From positions 1 to 64,000 of the forward strand of contig WBMZ01011576.1 in NCBI GenBank assembly GCA_013400975.1: a stretch of 64,000 nt of DNA, read 5' to 3'. A model generated the notes under the pieces. It worked only from the letters and a program-made list of their open reading frames with translations, made no database searches and had not been told where the DNA came from. Shown piece after piece: positions 52,701 to 64,000 of this stretch. Within the stretch, counting starts at the first letter, position 1; every line of letters begins with the position of its first letter. The position numbers were made by a program, and so were the translations under genes. The stretch is from Atrichornis clamosus (lineage: Eukaryota > Chordata > Aves > Passeriformes > Menuridae).

Positions 52701-55102
52701 CTTTGAACTCTAATAAGAAATGCACACTTACTTTAAATAGTGAGTGACTAAGCATATAAATGTCTTGATCAAGTCATCAGGAAAAAAAAAGAAAAAGAAA
52801 ATGGGTTTTCTGTTTACATTTTGTTATTTCTGACTGAAATCTTTATTTTACTCTCTGCATCTCTACTGTGTAATGTTCCCTGCTGAGAAGGACAGACTGG
52901 AAACACAGTAGGGATCTTTGCCTTTTAAGTTGCTCTTTACTTTGCAGAGGACTACATGTTGGAAGTTCCGGTGTTTTTGTCCAGTGATTTGTTTGGTCTG
53001 AGAGGAATGTGACTATTTAGGAAAGGCAGGAAGCTGTTATTTGGTAATTTTAGCTACATTTCAATTGAAAGTACTGAAAAAGCAGACTGAAGTTTAAATA
53101 TATGTCTTAAGGTACATGCATACAAATCAGTTCAGCTTTTGTGCTCTGAAACAATGTTGAATGAAGGTGTGAAAGGATAATTCTGAGTTGAATTTGCCAC
53201 AACGATGAATTCACAGGTCATGTTTATCTAAAGTGCTTCTCCAAAATTCTTTCAGTCGTCTTTTCTAAATAGCATATATAACAGCTACTGTGGCAGAATC
53301 AAGCTATATCATGTTCTACAAGCAGGATTAGATTTTCTTCTAATACAAACTCGTGCCCCTTTGTCAAAGTCAAAGGATACAAGCTTTGCATGCTAATTTG
53401 CTCTGCCAGGTAATTTAGGTTCCGTACACTGCTTTTTTTTCAGCATAACAAACTCTAAATGTTATAGCAGTTTATGTCCTTAGGGATATTTTTCTTTAAA
53501 AAGTTAGTATATTGGTAGAGTAATAGACAGCCAGAATTTCCTAGTGGTATGATCCACTGTTGATTTATATAATTCATCAACTTTAATCTACTGTTTGTTA
53601 CCTTAAGTATTATCACTTTTTTTTTCCACTGTTGCATAAAAACCATCAGATAAATAAGTGTCATGTTGCCTTAGCTATTCTGTGGGTCCAGTCCAAAGGC
53701 TATTAAATTCAAAGGCACTCCTCACTGACTTAGTGAGCTTTGGATAAAGCTCATTGTTTTCATGCTCTTTCCGTCACTGCAGGACCAGACAACTGAAATA
53801 ACTGTTCCAAATATCAGTGTCTTTTGATACTTTGCATTTCAGTTCTGAGAAAATACCCAAGCAAATATGAATATAACCAAAGTAAATTCTCTCTCTCTGA
53901 ATTCAGAATGACTATTTAACTAGCTTTAATATTCTGATACCCAGTACAAAGTTTCACCTGCTGTCCCTTTCCTTTGCATACAGGTGATGGCTTAAGAAGG
54001 TTAGACTGTCTGTTAGGGTTGGAGAAATAAAAAATATTCTAGCTGAAAACGCCTCTGCTTTGTTAGAAAGTTCTGGAGGACTTTTGTGTTTTGTTTTGCA
54101 TGTTGACACTGTTTGTAAGTTTGCCCATAACTTCAGCGCTGAAACTGAGTCTTAATCTGTTTTCAGTTTTAGCGTTGTCTGATCCCCACTTTCCTCTTCC
54201 TCATGCCCTACATTTCTCATAGTTTATACATTCTTAAGCTGGCTGTCTTGGTTGCAGTGCTCTGCTTGTAAGTCTGATGGTAGGTGTGTTTTATGTGCGT
54301 TTCTGCCTTGGGAACTGTGACAATAACTGCAAGAAGTATTTTTAAACAGTGTTGGAACACATCACGTTTTTTAATTTCATGAGTTCACAGTAGGCAAATG
54401 AAAGTAAGAAATTATCTTATATGCACATTTCCTATTGCCTATCATTAGTCTTTTTCCTGGAAGTTTTAGTAAATTAATTTCAACCTACTAGTCTCTTTCT
54501 GTGAAACTGGATGAACCAATTGTGCAGTTTATGATATCTGCTCTCCTCCTCTCTCTACGTGTTCCTACCAGAGCCACCTTTTCAACAAGCATTCGTGCCT
54601 TATTCTTTCCTTGGGATCAGGGTTTGCTGGTGGGTTACAGCTTCTTTGGGTTTCTGAGATCAGGGAAGAATAAATTTTGCTCCAAAAGCAGTAGTTCAAA
54701 TACCAGAAACACTTCAGTGCCCTTAGAGCAGATCTCAAAAGTGTTTTTCCCTTGGTTAGGCCTATTGCAGGCATCCAGATGTTTCATACCATTATTGTAT
54801 TCGTCTTTGGTGAAAAGCAAATGCTTTTCACCACAGATTTATGTGGCCTCTGTTTTAAAATACTGTACTGCCAACTGTTGAGGTATGCATAGTATATATT
54901 TGAACTCATAAAAATGCCACAAGATCATTAACATCATCTGAAGAAAAAGAAATTGTGAGCATAATATCTTGCTTGAGCCAACATAAAAGAATGGGCAGCT
55001 TAGATGTTTACAGAAATGTGTACCTCATGTGACAGAAACAAAAAAGGATCAGAATAGAAATCCATGCAAATGTAAACCTTAATTTGTTTTGTTCTGCCTT
55101 AG

Positions 55103-55258
55103 CTTGTGGCCGTGGGTTCTACAAATCCTCCTCCCAAGATCTGCAGTGCTCCCGCTGCCCTACTCACAGCTTCTCTGACAAGGAAGGATCTTCCAGATGC
55201 GACTGTGAAGATAGCTATTATAGAGCACCTTCTGATCCACCATATGTCGCATGCACAA
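55103..55258 (+). CDS. EPHA7: EPHA7 exon 4: cysteine-rich (EGF/TNFR-like) region
   Basis: This 156-bp exon completes codon 278 (Pro) and encodes residues 279-329 plus one base of codon 330. It contains the cysteine-rich segment C-GRGFYKSSSQ, LQCSRCPTHSFSDKEGSSRC and DCEDSYYRAPSDPPYVACT, with the regularly spaced cysteines typical of the EGF-like module between the ephrin-binding domain and the fibronectin repeats. The 156-bp length is that of the equivalent exon in other Eph genes. The acceptor is CTGCCTTAG. The donor is CAA/GTGAGTGA, chosen over neighbouring GTs because it joins ACA-A to GA-CCT and restores the expected T-R-P-P-S junction with exon 5. Reading past the donor gives an immediate stop after two residues. 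Confidence 0.97.
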
Positions 55259-56136
55259 GTGAGTGAGTCATGAATGTAATAGTAAAGGACATTGCTTAAC
55301 CAACCAGGTGCAGTCACTTGCAGCGAGTAGTTTTGTCTGGCTTTTCCTGTGTTTGAAAAGTACATTTGCAACGGTAAGGAAATTGAAAGGCAGAGGGAAA
55401 AGGGGTTGACAGTCAATACAGAATCAGCATAAATATAATTTTCATGTTTGCTTGATACAGCCTTGGAAAGCATTGCATGTTGCATAAGTGCATAACTCAT
55501 TGTAATAGATAGAATACAGGCACAGTTTTCCCATGCCTGTAAAATTGTTATAGACAATGTGCTTCATGTGATATAATACCAATATTAGTAATGTGAAAAA
55601 TGAAAAATAACCTGTGTGGATCTGCACTTTGATTGAACTGTAATTGGATCTGACTTAACCTTCTAACTGCAAATAGATTGGCCTACATAGATTGGTGGTT
55701 CAAATCGTGGAAATATCCTAAATCCAAAGCAGCGCGAAATATCTCTGTAAATCATATCAGAGCTGATAACAAAGGACTAGATGCAGCTTGTGCAGTATGT
55801 TTAAAAGAGGTGAACAAATCCCATTTTTGGGAAAACTGTAAAAGAGAACTTGTAAGGTATGTTAATCATTCCTTTTAATTGCACAGAAGAGAAACAGCTG
55901 AAATCAGTAGCAGTAAATATACATACAATTGTTATTCTGATGTGTTAATGGAAAATAAATAAAGGTCTTAGCTAATGAGTTCAAGAAAGCTTTTATACAG
56001 CTTGTACTAAAAACAATGAAATGTTTATGTGAAGAAAAATGCTTCAACTGTTTTCTGTCTCAGTAATTAAAATGCTACCTATGTGTCCCACTGTGGTTTT
56101 GTGTAATTATCCTGGACTTTTTTGTGTGTTATGTAG
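55259..56136 (+). other. EPHA7: EPHA7 intron 4
   Basis: This is an 878-bp phase-1 intron from GTGAGT to GTTATGTAG. It is AT-rich, with no repeat or exon recognised. Confidence 0.93.
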
Positions 56137-56472
56137 GACCTCCGTCTGCACCACAGAACCTAATTTTCAATATCAACCAGACTACAGTGAGTTTGGAGTG
56201 GAGTCCTCCTGCTGACAACGGGGGAAGAAGTGATGTGACCTACCGCATTTTGTGCAAGAGGTGCAGCTGGGAGCAGGGCGAGTGTGTTCCCTGTGGGAGT
56301 AACATTGGATATATGCCCCAGCAAACTGGATTAGTAGATAACTATGTCACTGTCATGGACCTGCTAGCTCATGCTAACTACACGTTTGAAGTTGAAGCTG
56401 TGAATGGGGTTTCTGACTTGAGTCGTTCCCAGAGGCTTTTTGCAGCTGTCAGTATTACCACCGGCCAAGCAG
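56137..56472 (+). CDS. EPHA7: EPHA7 exon 5: first fibronectin type III repeat
   Basis: This 336-bp exon completes codon 330 (Arg) and encodes residues 331-441 plus one base of codon 442. It covers exactly the first FN3 domain: PPSAPQNLIFNINQTTVSLE at the start, WSPPADNGGRSDVTYRILCK, the Eph-typical cysteine pair region RCSWEQGECVPCGSNIGYMP, then NYTFEVEAVNGVSDLS and SITTGQA. Potential N-glycosylation sites are N343 (NQT) and the NYT near residue 410. The 336-bp length is standard for Eph receptor exon 5. The donor is CAG/GTAGGT at 56473, phase 1. The next coding exon, which should begin with a CT completing Ala442 and start the linker to the second FN3 repeat, is not found to the right edge. 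Confidence 0.98.
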
Positions 56473-57530
56473 GTAGGTTTTCATCACTTGTGAATCTCAA
56501 CACTGTGAGACTGAGAGAAATTTGGAACATGCAGACTATAGATGCAGTAAATCAGGAGTGTGTTTGGTGTGTTCTGGCTCGTTCATTTTTTCACCTTGCC
56601 AACTAGTTAATTTGAGTTTATACTATTTCAGGATAACCTGTCCTGTTTCTTGGCCTCAGGAATGCTTTCAGAAAACATTCACAAAAGACACACAAAGAAG
56701 ACACACAGCTTTGTTATTAAATAAAATTTCTTAACTCTGGAACTTTTTTCTTTGTTGTTCTTACTTCATTGTAGGCAATTCCCTTATTTGAAGATAAACA
56801 AGTAGTTGTGACAGTCCTATGCAGACTTCCTTTTTGAATGTTTTTAAACATGTATGGGAATCCTAGGTCACTGGATAATGATTTGGATTTCTGATGGTGT
56901 TTTCAGTGTTAATGTTTTCCCTCAGGACAATATTTCTGCTTTATCTTATATTTCCAGATATTTGATTATGAGATGCAATGAGAATGTGATGATTATTCTT
57001 TGTTTCTTCTATTTATCATAATCTGACAGGTGAAATGTCAGGGGAAATAAAATCAAACTAGCATATCACCCCAGGGAAAAAAAAGGGCTTTAGTTGTCTG
57101 CAGCTGAATGGGAAAAAAAAAAAAACATTCTCGGATTTCTGAAATGGCGAGTTGCTTGTTGATAAAATTATAGGCAAGAGTGTGCTGTGGACTTAAAGGG
57201 AGGATAGTAAAACTAACCTTTTGTAATTTTAAGAAAAGATCTTAAACTGAACATTATTTGCAAAATCTGGCTTCTGAAGAAATGCCTTAAAAGTAAATAC
57301 AAAGTAAGTGATGCAATGCTTCCTGTAGGAAAAGCTGACTAATATTTTAAAGGATACTTCATACTTATATCTTGGAGAAAATTTCAATGACTTTCATGTC
57401 TTTTTTTTTTTAGTGCAGTAAAAATGATCCCCTACAGTGATGCTTTGAACTAAAAACAAACTCACCAAACAGAGTAAATGAACAAACAGAAAAAAATGTA
57501 GTTACTTTGTATTTTAAAGATGGTAATCTC

Positions 57531-57549
57531 AAAAAAAAAAAAAAAAAAA
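57531..57549. repeat. Poly(A) tract
   Basis: Nineteen consecutive A in intron 5. No retroposon body is identified next to it. Confidence 0.75.
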
Positions 57550-60500
57550 GGATAAGAAATTTAGTTCAGAGCATTCCTTCCCTCCCCAAATTTAGGACAG
57601 TTTATATGGTTGTTAAAGTTAGGCTGAAATATATATGGGATATTTAATCTCCCCGTAGTGCTTTCATAGATTCCAAATGCACATTTTATATTGTTTTGGG
57701 ACCATCTCTGTGGCTGAAAAGATTGGTCTCTGTGTTCATTCAGTTCTTGAAGTTTATGATGAGATTTTCAGCACAGAAAACTTACCCTGAAACTATTTTT
57801 GCACCACAGATTATATTATTTTGGCACCTTGATTTTTCATCCTCAAAATAATTCTCTATAATTCTTCAAGCATGCACAGGTAGACAGAGTTCTGCTCTCT
57901 GTAGATGACTGTACAGAACTATCACATGAAGAAGAGGATTTGGACTTTTTCCTATTTAGCTGAATCAAATTGGCTTTACTTTATGTGCTTTGATGGTTCA
58001 GTGGCACACAGGGTAAAGGAAGAAACAGTGCGGTTTGGTGGCTAAAATCATACCTCAGGAACATGAAAAAGCCTTTATCAGAAGTTAGTTTTGTTTTCCC
58101 CAAGATAACCCATTATAGGTCAGCATCTTGTGTTCTCATAGTCATAGATTTACAGGGATTTTATTAGGCCAGAAGATATAATGCGGTTATCCCATGCTAT
58201 TTTATAAGTAACACAAGTTATGTGATTTTATTAAATGATCCTCACATCAATCCTGGAGATGCCAGTGAAACTATAGCTTGCATATGTATTAGAGACAACA
58301 TCTAGATTTTACCTGAAGATTTAAAGTAAACAAAAACCCTTCAACCTCCTAAATAAGTTTTTGTAAGAGCATGCATCAGGAAGCAGATCTGACTCTGTTT
58401 CTTCCCTGCTCTCCAGTTTACTGTGGGATTATGCACAGATAAGCACTTCCCAGGATTTGATGCTGTTGAGAGAAAGGGTGCTTGTACAACTGAAGCGTTG
58501 TCTGTTTAGCACTTATGAATATCAGGATTTAAAGGCTTCCAATTGGGCATCTAAAAGGAGTGTACGTAGGAGACAGATTTTGGAAAAAAAATGGCTTTAA
58601 GCTCTTGCAGTTTTCTCTGTAAACTGAAGGTAACCTTCACTTTTCCTTACCAAGCTCTTCAAGATTTTCTGATTAGAAGTGCCACATAAATGCAGCTTTT
58701 TTTTTCTTTCTTCACTGAATTACAAAATTTGCTTTAAAGAAAATACAGACGTTCAGAACAAATGCATTTAGCAAAAGGAAAGACCTATTTTACATTATTT
58801 TTGGAACAGCATGTTTTGGATCCTAATACTGATTTCTTTGGTTTCTCAAGGAGGAAAATATTTTATGTGGAACAGATTGATGACTATAATTGAACAGAAT
58901 GAGACTGGTTGCTCAAAGGAGACTGTTATGCTTCTGTGCTTCTCTTTTATTTTACCATGGAGAGAAAGAAAATGTTGGATTTATTTATAGCCAAGTAAAC
59001 TAGGATTCATGCAGCTCTCATTTGTTCCTGTATGACTGTTCTATACTTTTGGCAAAAATGACTTTTTCTATGCCCATATTGCTTTTTGTGTGTGTAAATG
59101 TGTCTAACTAAACCTTCTTCACATGTTATTATGATAACGCAATAGGTGGCTATATATAATTACTGGGTTCACCAGTTGCACAGAGGATTGCAATGAGATT
59201 TTCCCTTTGTAGTTTTGGTTTAATTGAATTGCTCCTTTGTGGCCATAGTCACAAAATTCAAATCATTGTGTAATGATAACAGGAAATTATTGATAAAAGA
59301 ATGGGGTTATAGAACATATTCAGTGTTTCTTCACCCACATGTAACAAGCTTCTGATGAGATATAGAGAGCATGCCACATAAAGGGACCAGGTGGTGGATA
59401 AAAAACTATTTATATTTGTGGAAATACCACAATAAAATGACTGCAAGTGGGTAGTTATCATTTCACATTGCATATATATATATGTATGACACATTATTAT
59501 TCATTCCTTGTTTTAGAAGGACTTTGTGACTAGGCTATCAGTTGTCATATGGCATATTTTTATGCTTCAGCCAAGAACCATGAGGCTTTTGGTTTTGCAT
59601 TGTTTTCTTTTTTTGACAAGATTAAGTACACTAAGTCCCCCAGGAGTAAACCATCTTCTTTCATATCTTGCCTATCCAGCTTCATACAAAGAATACAGGA
59701 TGTCAGCCCAGTACTGCGAGCAGATCTATGTGAACCCCTGGATCCTTGTAGAATTCAGATTTACATGTGACTAAGCCCCAGTGACAATAGACGAATGTAC
59801 TGAAGAGCTGCACCTGGCGAACAGCTGACAAGCACTACCTTTGCAAGCTTACTGAATGGTTGTTTACCAAGGATAAAATTGACCACTTCCCTAATAAGAA
59901 TTCACCTTTCATTTGTACTGGTAGTTCCTTTTGATCCATCAAATTCCTTTCCAAGTTTTACAGTTTTTCCATGCGATACTCAGAAGGTGAATGGAAATTG
60001 GATAGGTTTCACAAGAGATGAATATTTGTCTTATTTTGGCATTTATGCATTTTCAAACATTTTACAGAATATGCTTCAATAACAATTTTATAATTTTTCT
60101 ATTGACATTTTTGCAAAGATGGTGTGTTCTTAAAACTATCTTTCTGCATCCTTTCCTCTGGAATTTATCTGAATGGACAGTGGACTCATCTCTGGTAAAG
60201 GGTGATATGCATCCAACCTACCCTGACCTTGATAAAGCTTAAGATATTTTGGATGAATCGCAACGTTCATCAGGGTTTGAGAAAATTTAAGTGTGTGTCC
60301 TGAGCCAGTTTAAATTGTCTTTATAGTCATTGAAAAGAAGAAATCATATCCAAGGGGACACTCATCATGCCTTATTACTGTAACCAAACAAGACAAACAG
60401 AAGTTAAAATGTAATGCCAATAACTGTCCCTAAATGTACTCTCTGCTCACGTTCAGGGAGCACTTGCTAATGCTTGCTGCTTCTTCACAGCAAGAGAAAG

Positions 60501-62577
60501 CTGCCCCACAGCACTCTTAGGTCATGCTGTGCCTTCAGATGCACTTATTACTGACAACTTGAAGTGGTTAAAAAACCCTTATTCAGTTCCATAATCAAGG
60601 CTTACTCTTGAAAAACATTCTTTTTTAGTAAGAATTTCCTTTATATATTCTGATCTGCTATTCCACTTTTACATCTTAGGGTTCAATTTTAAGACCTTTT
60701 CCTACAAAAAAAAACCCCCAAATCCCAAATTTCACAGTTAAAAAAAAAAAAAGGGAAGCTGGATTTTTCAAATTGGCATTATCCCAGCAATTGGAACTGA
60801 GAAAACATTACATGCTATAAAATCATATTACCAGCAGCACCACTGATTTACATAAAAGGAAGGAATGGCTGAATGCATAAATGTAAATCCATGGGATGGA
60901 TTCTGCCATTCTTAGGTAATGCTGAAGTCTTTCTAAACGGGGGAGACACTTTGCATTCTCCCACTTACTACATTCTCCTTTCATTCTTGCTGCTCATAAT
61001 TTCTTTTCATTGTTTCTCCTCACTTTTTCCTCAGCTCTCAATTATCCCTACTCATTTTTTAACGTCTCCTCTTTCATAGTCTCTGCACTATTGACCACCT
61101 ATTTGTTTCCTGTTCCCTGTCAGTCTCACTTAAGCCTGACTTTTCTTCAGCAATGAACTGTCCCCCAGCAGAGGCAGCAATCAAGAAGATTGATGCCTGC
61201 GGCTCTCCCAGTCGCTATGACCTTAGTGTTCTCATCCTATTCTCACTTCCCTCTTTTCTCCAGGCCATTTTGGTTCCTTCCCATACTGCCACCAAGTTGT
61301 TTTAATCTACCTTCATCTACGTCTTCCATCTAATGTTCACTTCTGGTGATACGTGACAGCTTATTACAAATAGCTTCAGTGTTGAACTTAACATTTCTCC
61401 TCTGTTTTCCCATTTCAGTGGACTTCCTTTAGCTAAAGGTTTTGTTTGATATTTCCTTCTAGTGACTACCTTTCGAGCTATGCTTCATCTTCCAACCTCC
61501 AACTGTAGACCAGTTTTCCCACACTGATATGGCTACATCCCCTATATATATTTTTTAAAAGCAATGCTTCATGTAAAAAGAATTCAGATTATAAAAGTAA
61601 TGTTTTCTTTTTACCAAATGTGTTCCACCTGTTGAGCTAGGGGACTTATTTTGTAAAAAGTCACTTTTCAAAACTAATATTCACTAAATGCTTTCATTAA
61701 ACTGAGGTTTTTAGAAACATATGTGATGGTGACTATATTTTAGGTTAACTTTATACTTAGTTTATTTTCTGGGACCTATATGGATGTCTGTGCTTATTCT
61801 TAATAATATTTAAGATATATTTTAACATTTTAAAACTTTTTCCTAGACCAGTAGGCAAACATATCTATGTAAGTGTTCTACACTCCACAGCCATCTGCTA
61901 AAAAGGGAAAAAATAGAGTATAAATTAGTTACTTATGATAGTTATTATTCTTTTACATTTTAGATGTCTTTTCAGTACATTAAAAGAATAGATTGGCTTA
62001 TTTCTGTGGAGCTAAGACTGCCTATTGATCTGCAATCACATTACCCTGAACTAATATCACAGATTTTTTTACGGGAGGCGATAACTGAATTTATGCCTGA
62101 ATTAAACTGATGGATAAAAAGTTGATAAGAATTCCAGTCTCTATATAGCAAATACCATCAGATCAAGGAAGGCAGTTTGTTCATTCACTGATTGTATCAG
62201 GTCATATTTAATATTGTGACATCCACAAGGTTATAGAGATACTGCAGAATTGCTAGGTTGGGGCATTATTGTTAGATTATTAAATGTTAGATTTTTCTTT
62301 AGGATTTTCACAAAGAAGGAAATATCTATATAGGATATAATATGGTATGGCATATATATTTGAGAGTTTTGATAATATTTTAATACATATAGAGAACATG
62401 TATATACAAAAAAAAATTGAAATGACAAGCAGTATGTTTTATAAGGAAACATACCACAGAATAGCTAATTGATATTAATTTTTTTTTAATATATGGTTCT
62501 AATTTGTTCCAATATTTCTCACTGAAAGATAAGAGAGATAAAAAGCAAGCAGATGCTTACTGTGCTGCTTGGGGTCT

Positions 62578-62636
62578 GATCCTGCACCGCTGAAGTCAGT
62601 GGAAGCTTTGTCATTGACTTCAATAGGAGCAGGATT
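62578..62636. repeat. Palindromic fragment of an old amniote interspersed repeat
   Basis: The left arm at 62578-62602 (gatcctgcaccgctgaagtc, then agtgg) and the right arm at 62611-62636 (tcattgacttcaataggagc, then aggatt) are imperfect reverse complements around an 8-bp loop. The combination of 'tctgatcctgca', 'tgaagtcagtgg' and 'ttgacttcaataggagcagg' is a wording I associate with ancient interspersed repeats common in turtles, crocodiles and birds. The palindrome is seen directly; the family name is not certain. Confidence 0.55.
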
Positions 62637-64000
62637 TGAACCTTATGCTCTATCAGAACACACAGGAACAAAAGCAATGGGCACTCTGTCATCCTGAAAG
62701 GAAACTTTAACTTGATATCCCATTTTGACTTTGACTGTATCAGGTTTTTGCACATTAGTTTGTGGCTGAATGTAATGTGAACTTTTTATAAGTATACTAA
62801 AAATATGTTGGGGATTTTTTTTTTCTCAAAAAGATATCAGGACTCTTGTCTGTACAGCTCTATCATAAAAGCTTTTAAGAACGAGATGTAATAAATTTTG
62901 CTAAGAAACTATTTTTTTTCTAGCAAAGACTATGTGAATTTCACAATAGTTAGAAACAAAAAGAGTGGGAAGCTAGAATCTAGTGTGACTACACAAAGAT
63001 AAAGTAAAGCTTCAGCTTCAGAGAACCAGAGCTCTGAATTAGAAATGGTCTGATTAAGCTATGTATGTTAAATGTTCGGTGGCAACCCGCTCGGAGAAGC
63101 ATGGCAGCTGCAGGGCTATTGACTTTCCTGTGCAGTGAGCTATTGAAATAGCAGGTTATGTCACCATGGCCTAATGTACACTAGTCAAGAATAATTTCAA
63201 CAGCTACACAATAAAAAACTATCTACTTGAGGAGGAATATGAGCAACATAAAGTGTAATTTAGCCATAGAAGGGAGGGATTAGTTTACCAATGTCACCTA
63301 AAGGACTAGCAGCCCTTTTTTCTTTTAAAAACATGGAGCAGATATCTCCTCAATATTTATGAGTTAAACCAAGTGTGTTCATAAAAACAGTGATGAAAAA
63401 TTAATCCTAATCTTAAAAAACAAATATATGTGTTAACATCACACTGTCTATGACCAAACTCAGAAAGGCCTGTAAAATTAAGGAGCTTTACTTGGGATAC
63501 CTGCTGGGTGAGTTTTTAGACCCTCATAGATATGTCTGGCTTCCTCCTTCACTTCATCCATAGTTAGATTATTTCTCATGGCCACAAGTTCTTCTCAACA
63601 GAGTAGAAACAAAATAGTACTCTTTGAGCTTTATTATACTCTTCGGGAACTTTAATACATAGTTCTGTGAAGATCCATCCAATATCAAAGACTTTCAAGA
63701 TAGCTGCACTACAAAGACAAGAAATGACTTGATATGTTTATACTTTGTGATACACTGTCTAGAGTAGCTAATTAACTTATGTGCAAAAAACCAATTCCAC
63801 AGACCTTTGATTTTCATAGCAGAACTATACCTCTAGATCTTCCTTTTTCTGATTCCTGTGAACTGCAGTATGGTAGCTGGATGTGGGCTCTAAATAAGTG
63901 CTGAACATAAACAGTAGGAACTCTGAACTCAGCGGTGCTTTTTGGTGTCAGAACTTTTGAAGAACTAAAGTGCCATTGTCATTAGAACAAACAAAACCTT

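Larger units (their letters stand above)
9279..55102 (+). other. EPHA7: EPHA7 intron 3 (very long)
   Basis: This 45,824-bp phase-1 intron separates the ephrin-binding exon from the cysteine-rich exon and takes up over 70 percent of the window. It starts GTAAGT and ends TCTGCCTTAG. It is AT-rich and contains the solo LTR, two CR1 fragments, one older CR1-like piece, several poly-T tracts and a sequence gap, listed separately. I found no nested gene on either strand; open frames within it are short, lack recognisable domains and differ in composition from the EPHA7 exons. Long intervals between the listed elements show only unique-looking AT-rich DNA, with a few blocks that could be conserved regulatory sequence. 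Confidence 0.9.
56473..64000 (+). other. EPHA7: EPHA7 intron 5 (incomplete)
   Basis: More than 7.5 kb of AT-rich intron continues off the right edge. It contains an in-frame read-through extension to a TAG at 56604-56606 with AATAAA at 56720-56725, a poly(A) run at 57531-57549, a (TA)n patch near 59470-59485 and a palindromic old repeat at 62578-62636. No exon 6 is recognisable. Confidence 0.85.

Noticed and set aside
54501..54881. 126-codon open frame upstream of exon 4
   Set aside because: Not an Eph domain and not needed by the exon 3/exon 4 join, which is in frame without it.
56473..64000. Search for EPHA7 exon 6
   Set aside because: No segment encoding the expected linker and second FN3 start with suitable splice sites was found. 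It presumably lies beyond the right edge.
1..64000. Prokaryotic features, tRNA/rRNA genes, CRISPR arrays
   Set aside because: Spliced vertebrate gene structure and CR1/LTR repeats dominate. No regularly spaced direct repeats or cloverleaf sequences were seen.

Overview
The window is nuclear genomic DNA of a vertebrate, almost certainly a bird. It carries the 5' half of the extracellular coding region of one gene on the + strand, the Eph receptor tyrosine kinase EPHA7. Evidence for a bird is the two CR1 LINE fragments ending in the typical avian 3' tail, an avian-style endogenous-retrovirus LTR, and near-identity of the encoded protein to the EPHA7 sequence I remember from chicken and human. 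I cannot fix the species.

Layout: 1-181 is 5' UTR inside a CpG-rich block that reaches about 2720. Coding exons are exon 1 (182-278), exon 2 (4306-4370), exon 3 (8609-9278), exon 4 (55103-55258) and exon 5 (56137-56472). Introns 1, 2, 3 and 4 are 4027, 4238, 45824 and 878 bp; intron 5 runs off the right edge with no exon 6 visible. Intron phases are 1, 0, 1, 1, 1. The five exons join in frame to 1324 coding bases, that is residues 1-441 plus the first base of codon 442. They cover the signal peptide, ephrin-binding domain, cysteine-rich/EGF-like region and first fibronectin type III repeat. The second FN3 repeat, transmembrane helix, kinase, SAM domain and PDZ-binding tail lie outside.

The rest is intronic and mostly AT-rich. 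It holds a solo LTR of ERVL type (17396-18054, minus orientation, 5-bp imperfect target duplication), two CR1 fragments in opposite orientations (about 36677-36866 plus; 45471-45970 minus), an older CR1-like piece (about 24271-24375), two palindromic fragments of old amniote repeats (about 7433-7506 and 62578-62636), homopolymer tracts and a 35-N assembly gap (46658-46692). No other gene, tRNA, rRNA or CRISPR array is supported.

The observations most worth checking are a CpG-island core displaced into intron 1, a compact CpG cluster at about 11.0-11.5 kb in intron 3 that looks like a regulatory element, and two donor read-through frames that would make secreted truncated receptors of 279 and 485 residues. 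I found no previously undescribed system.
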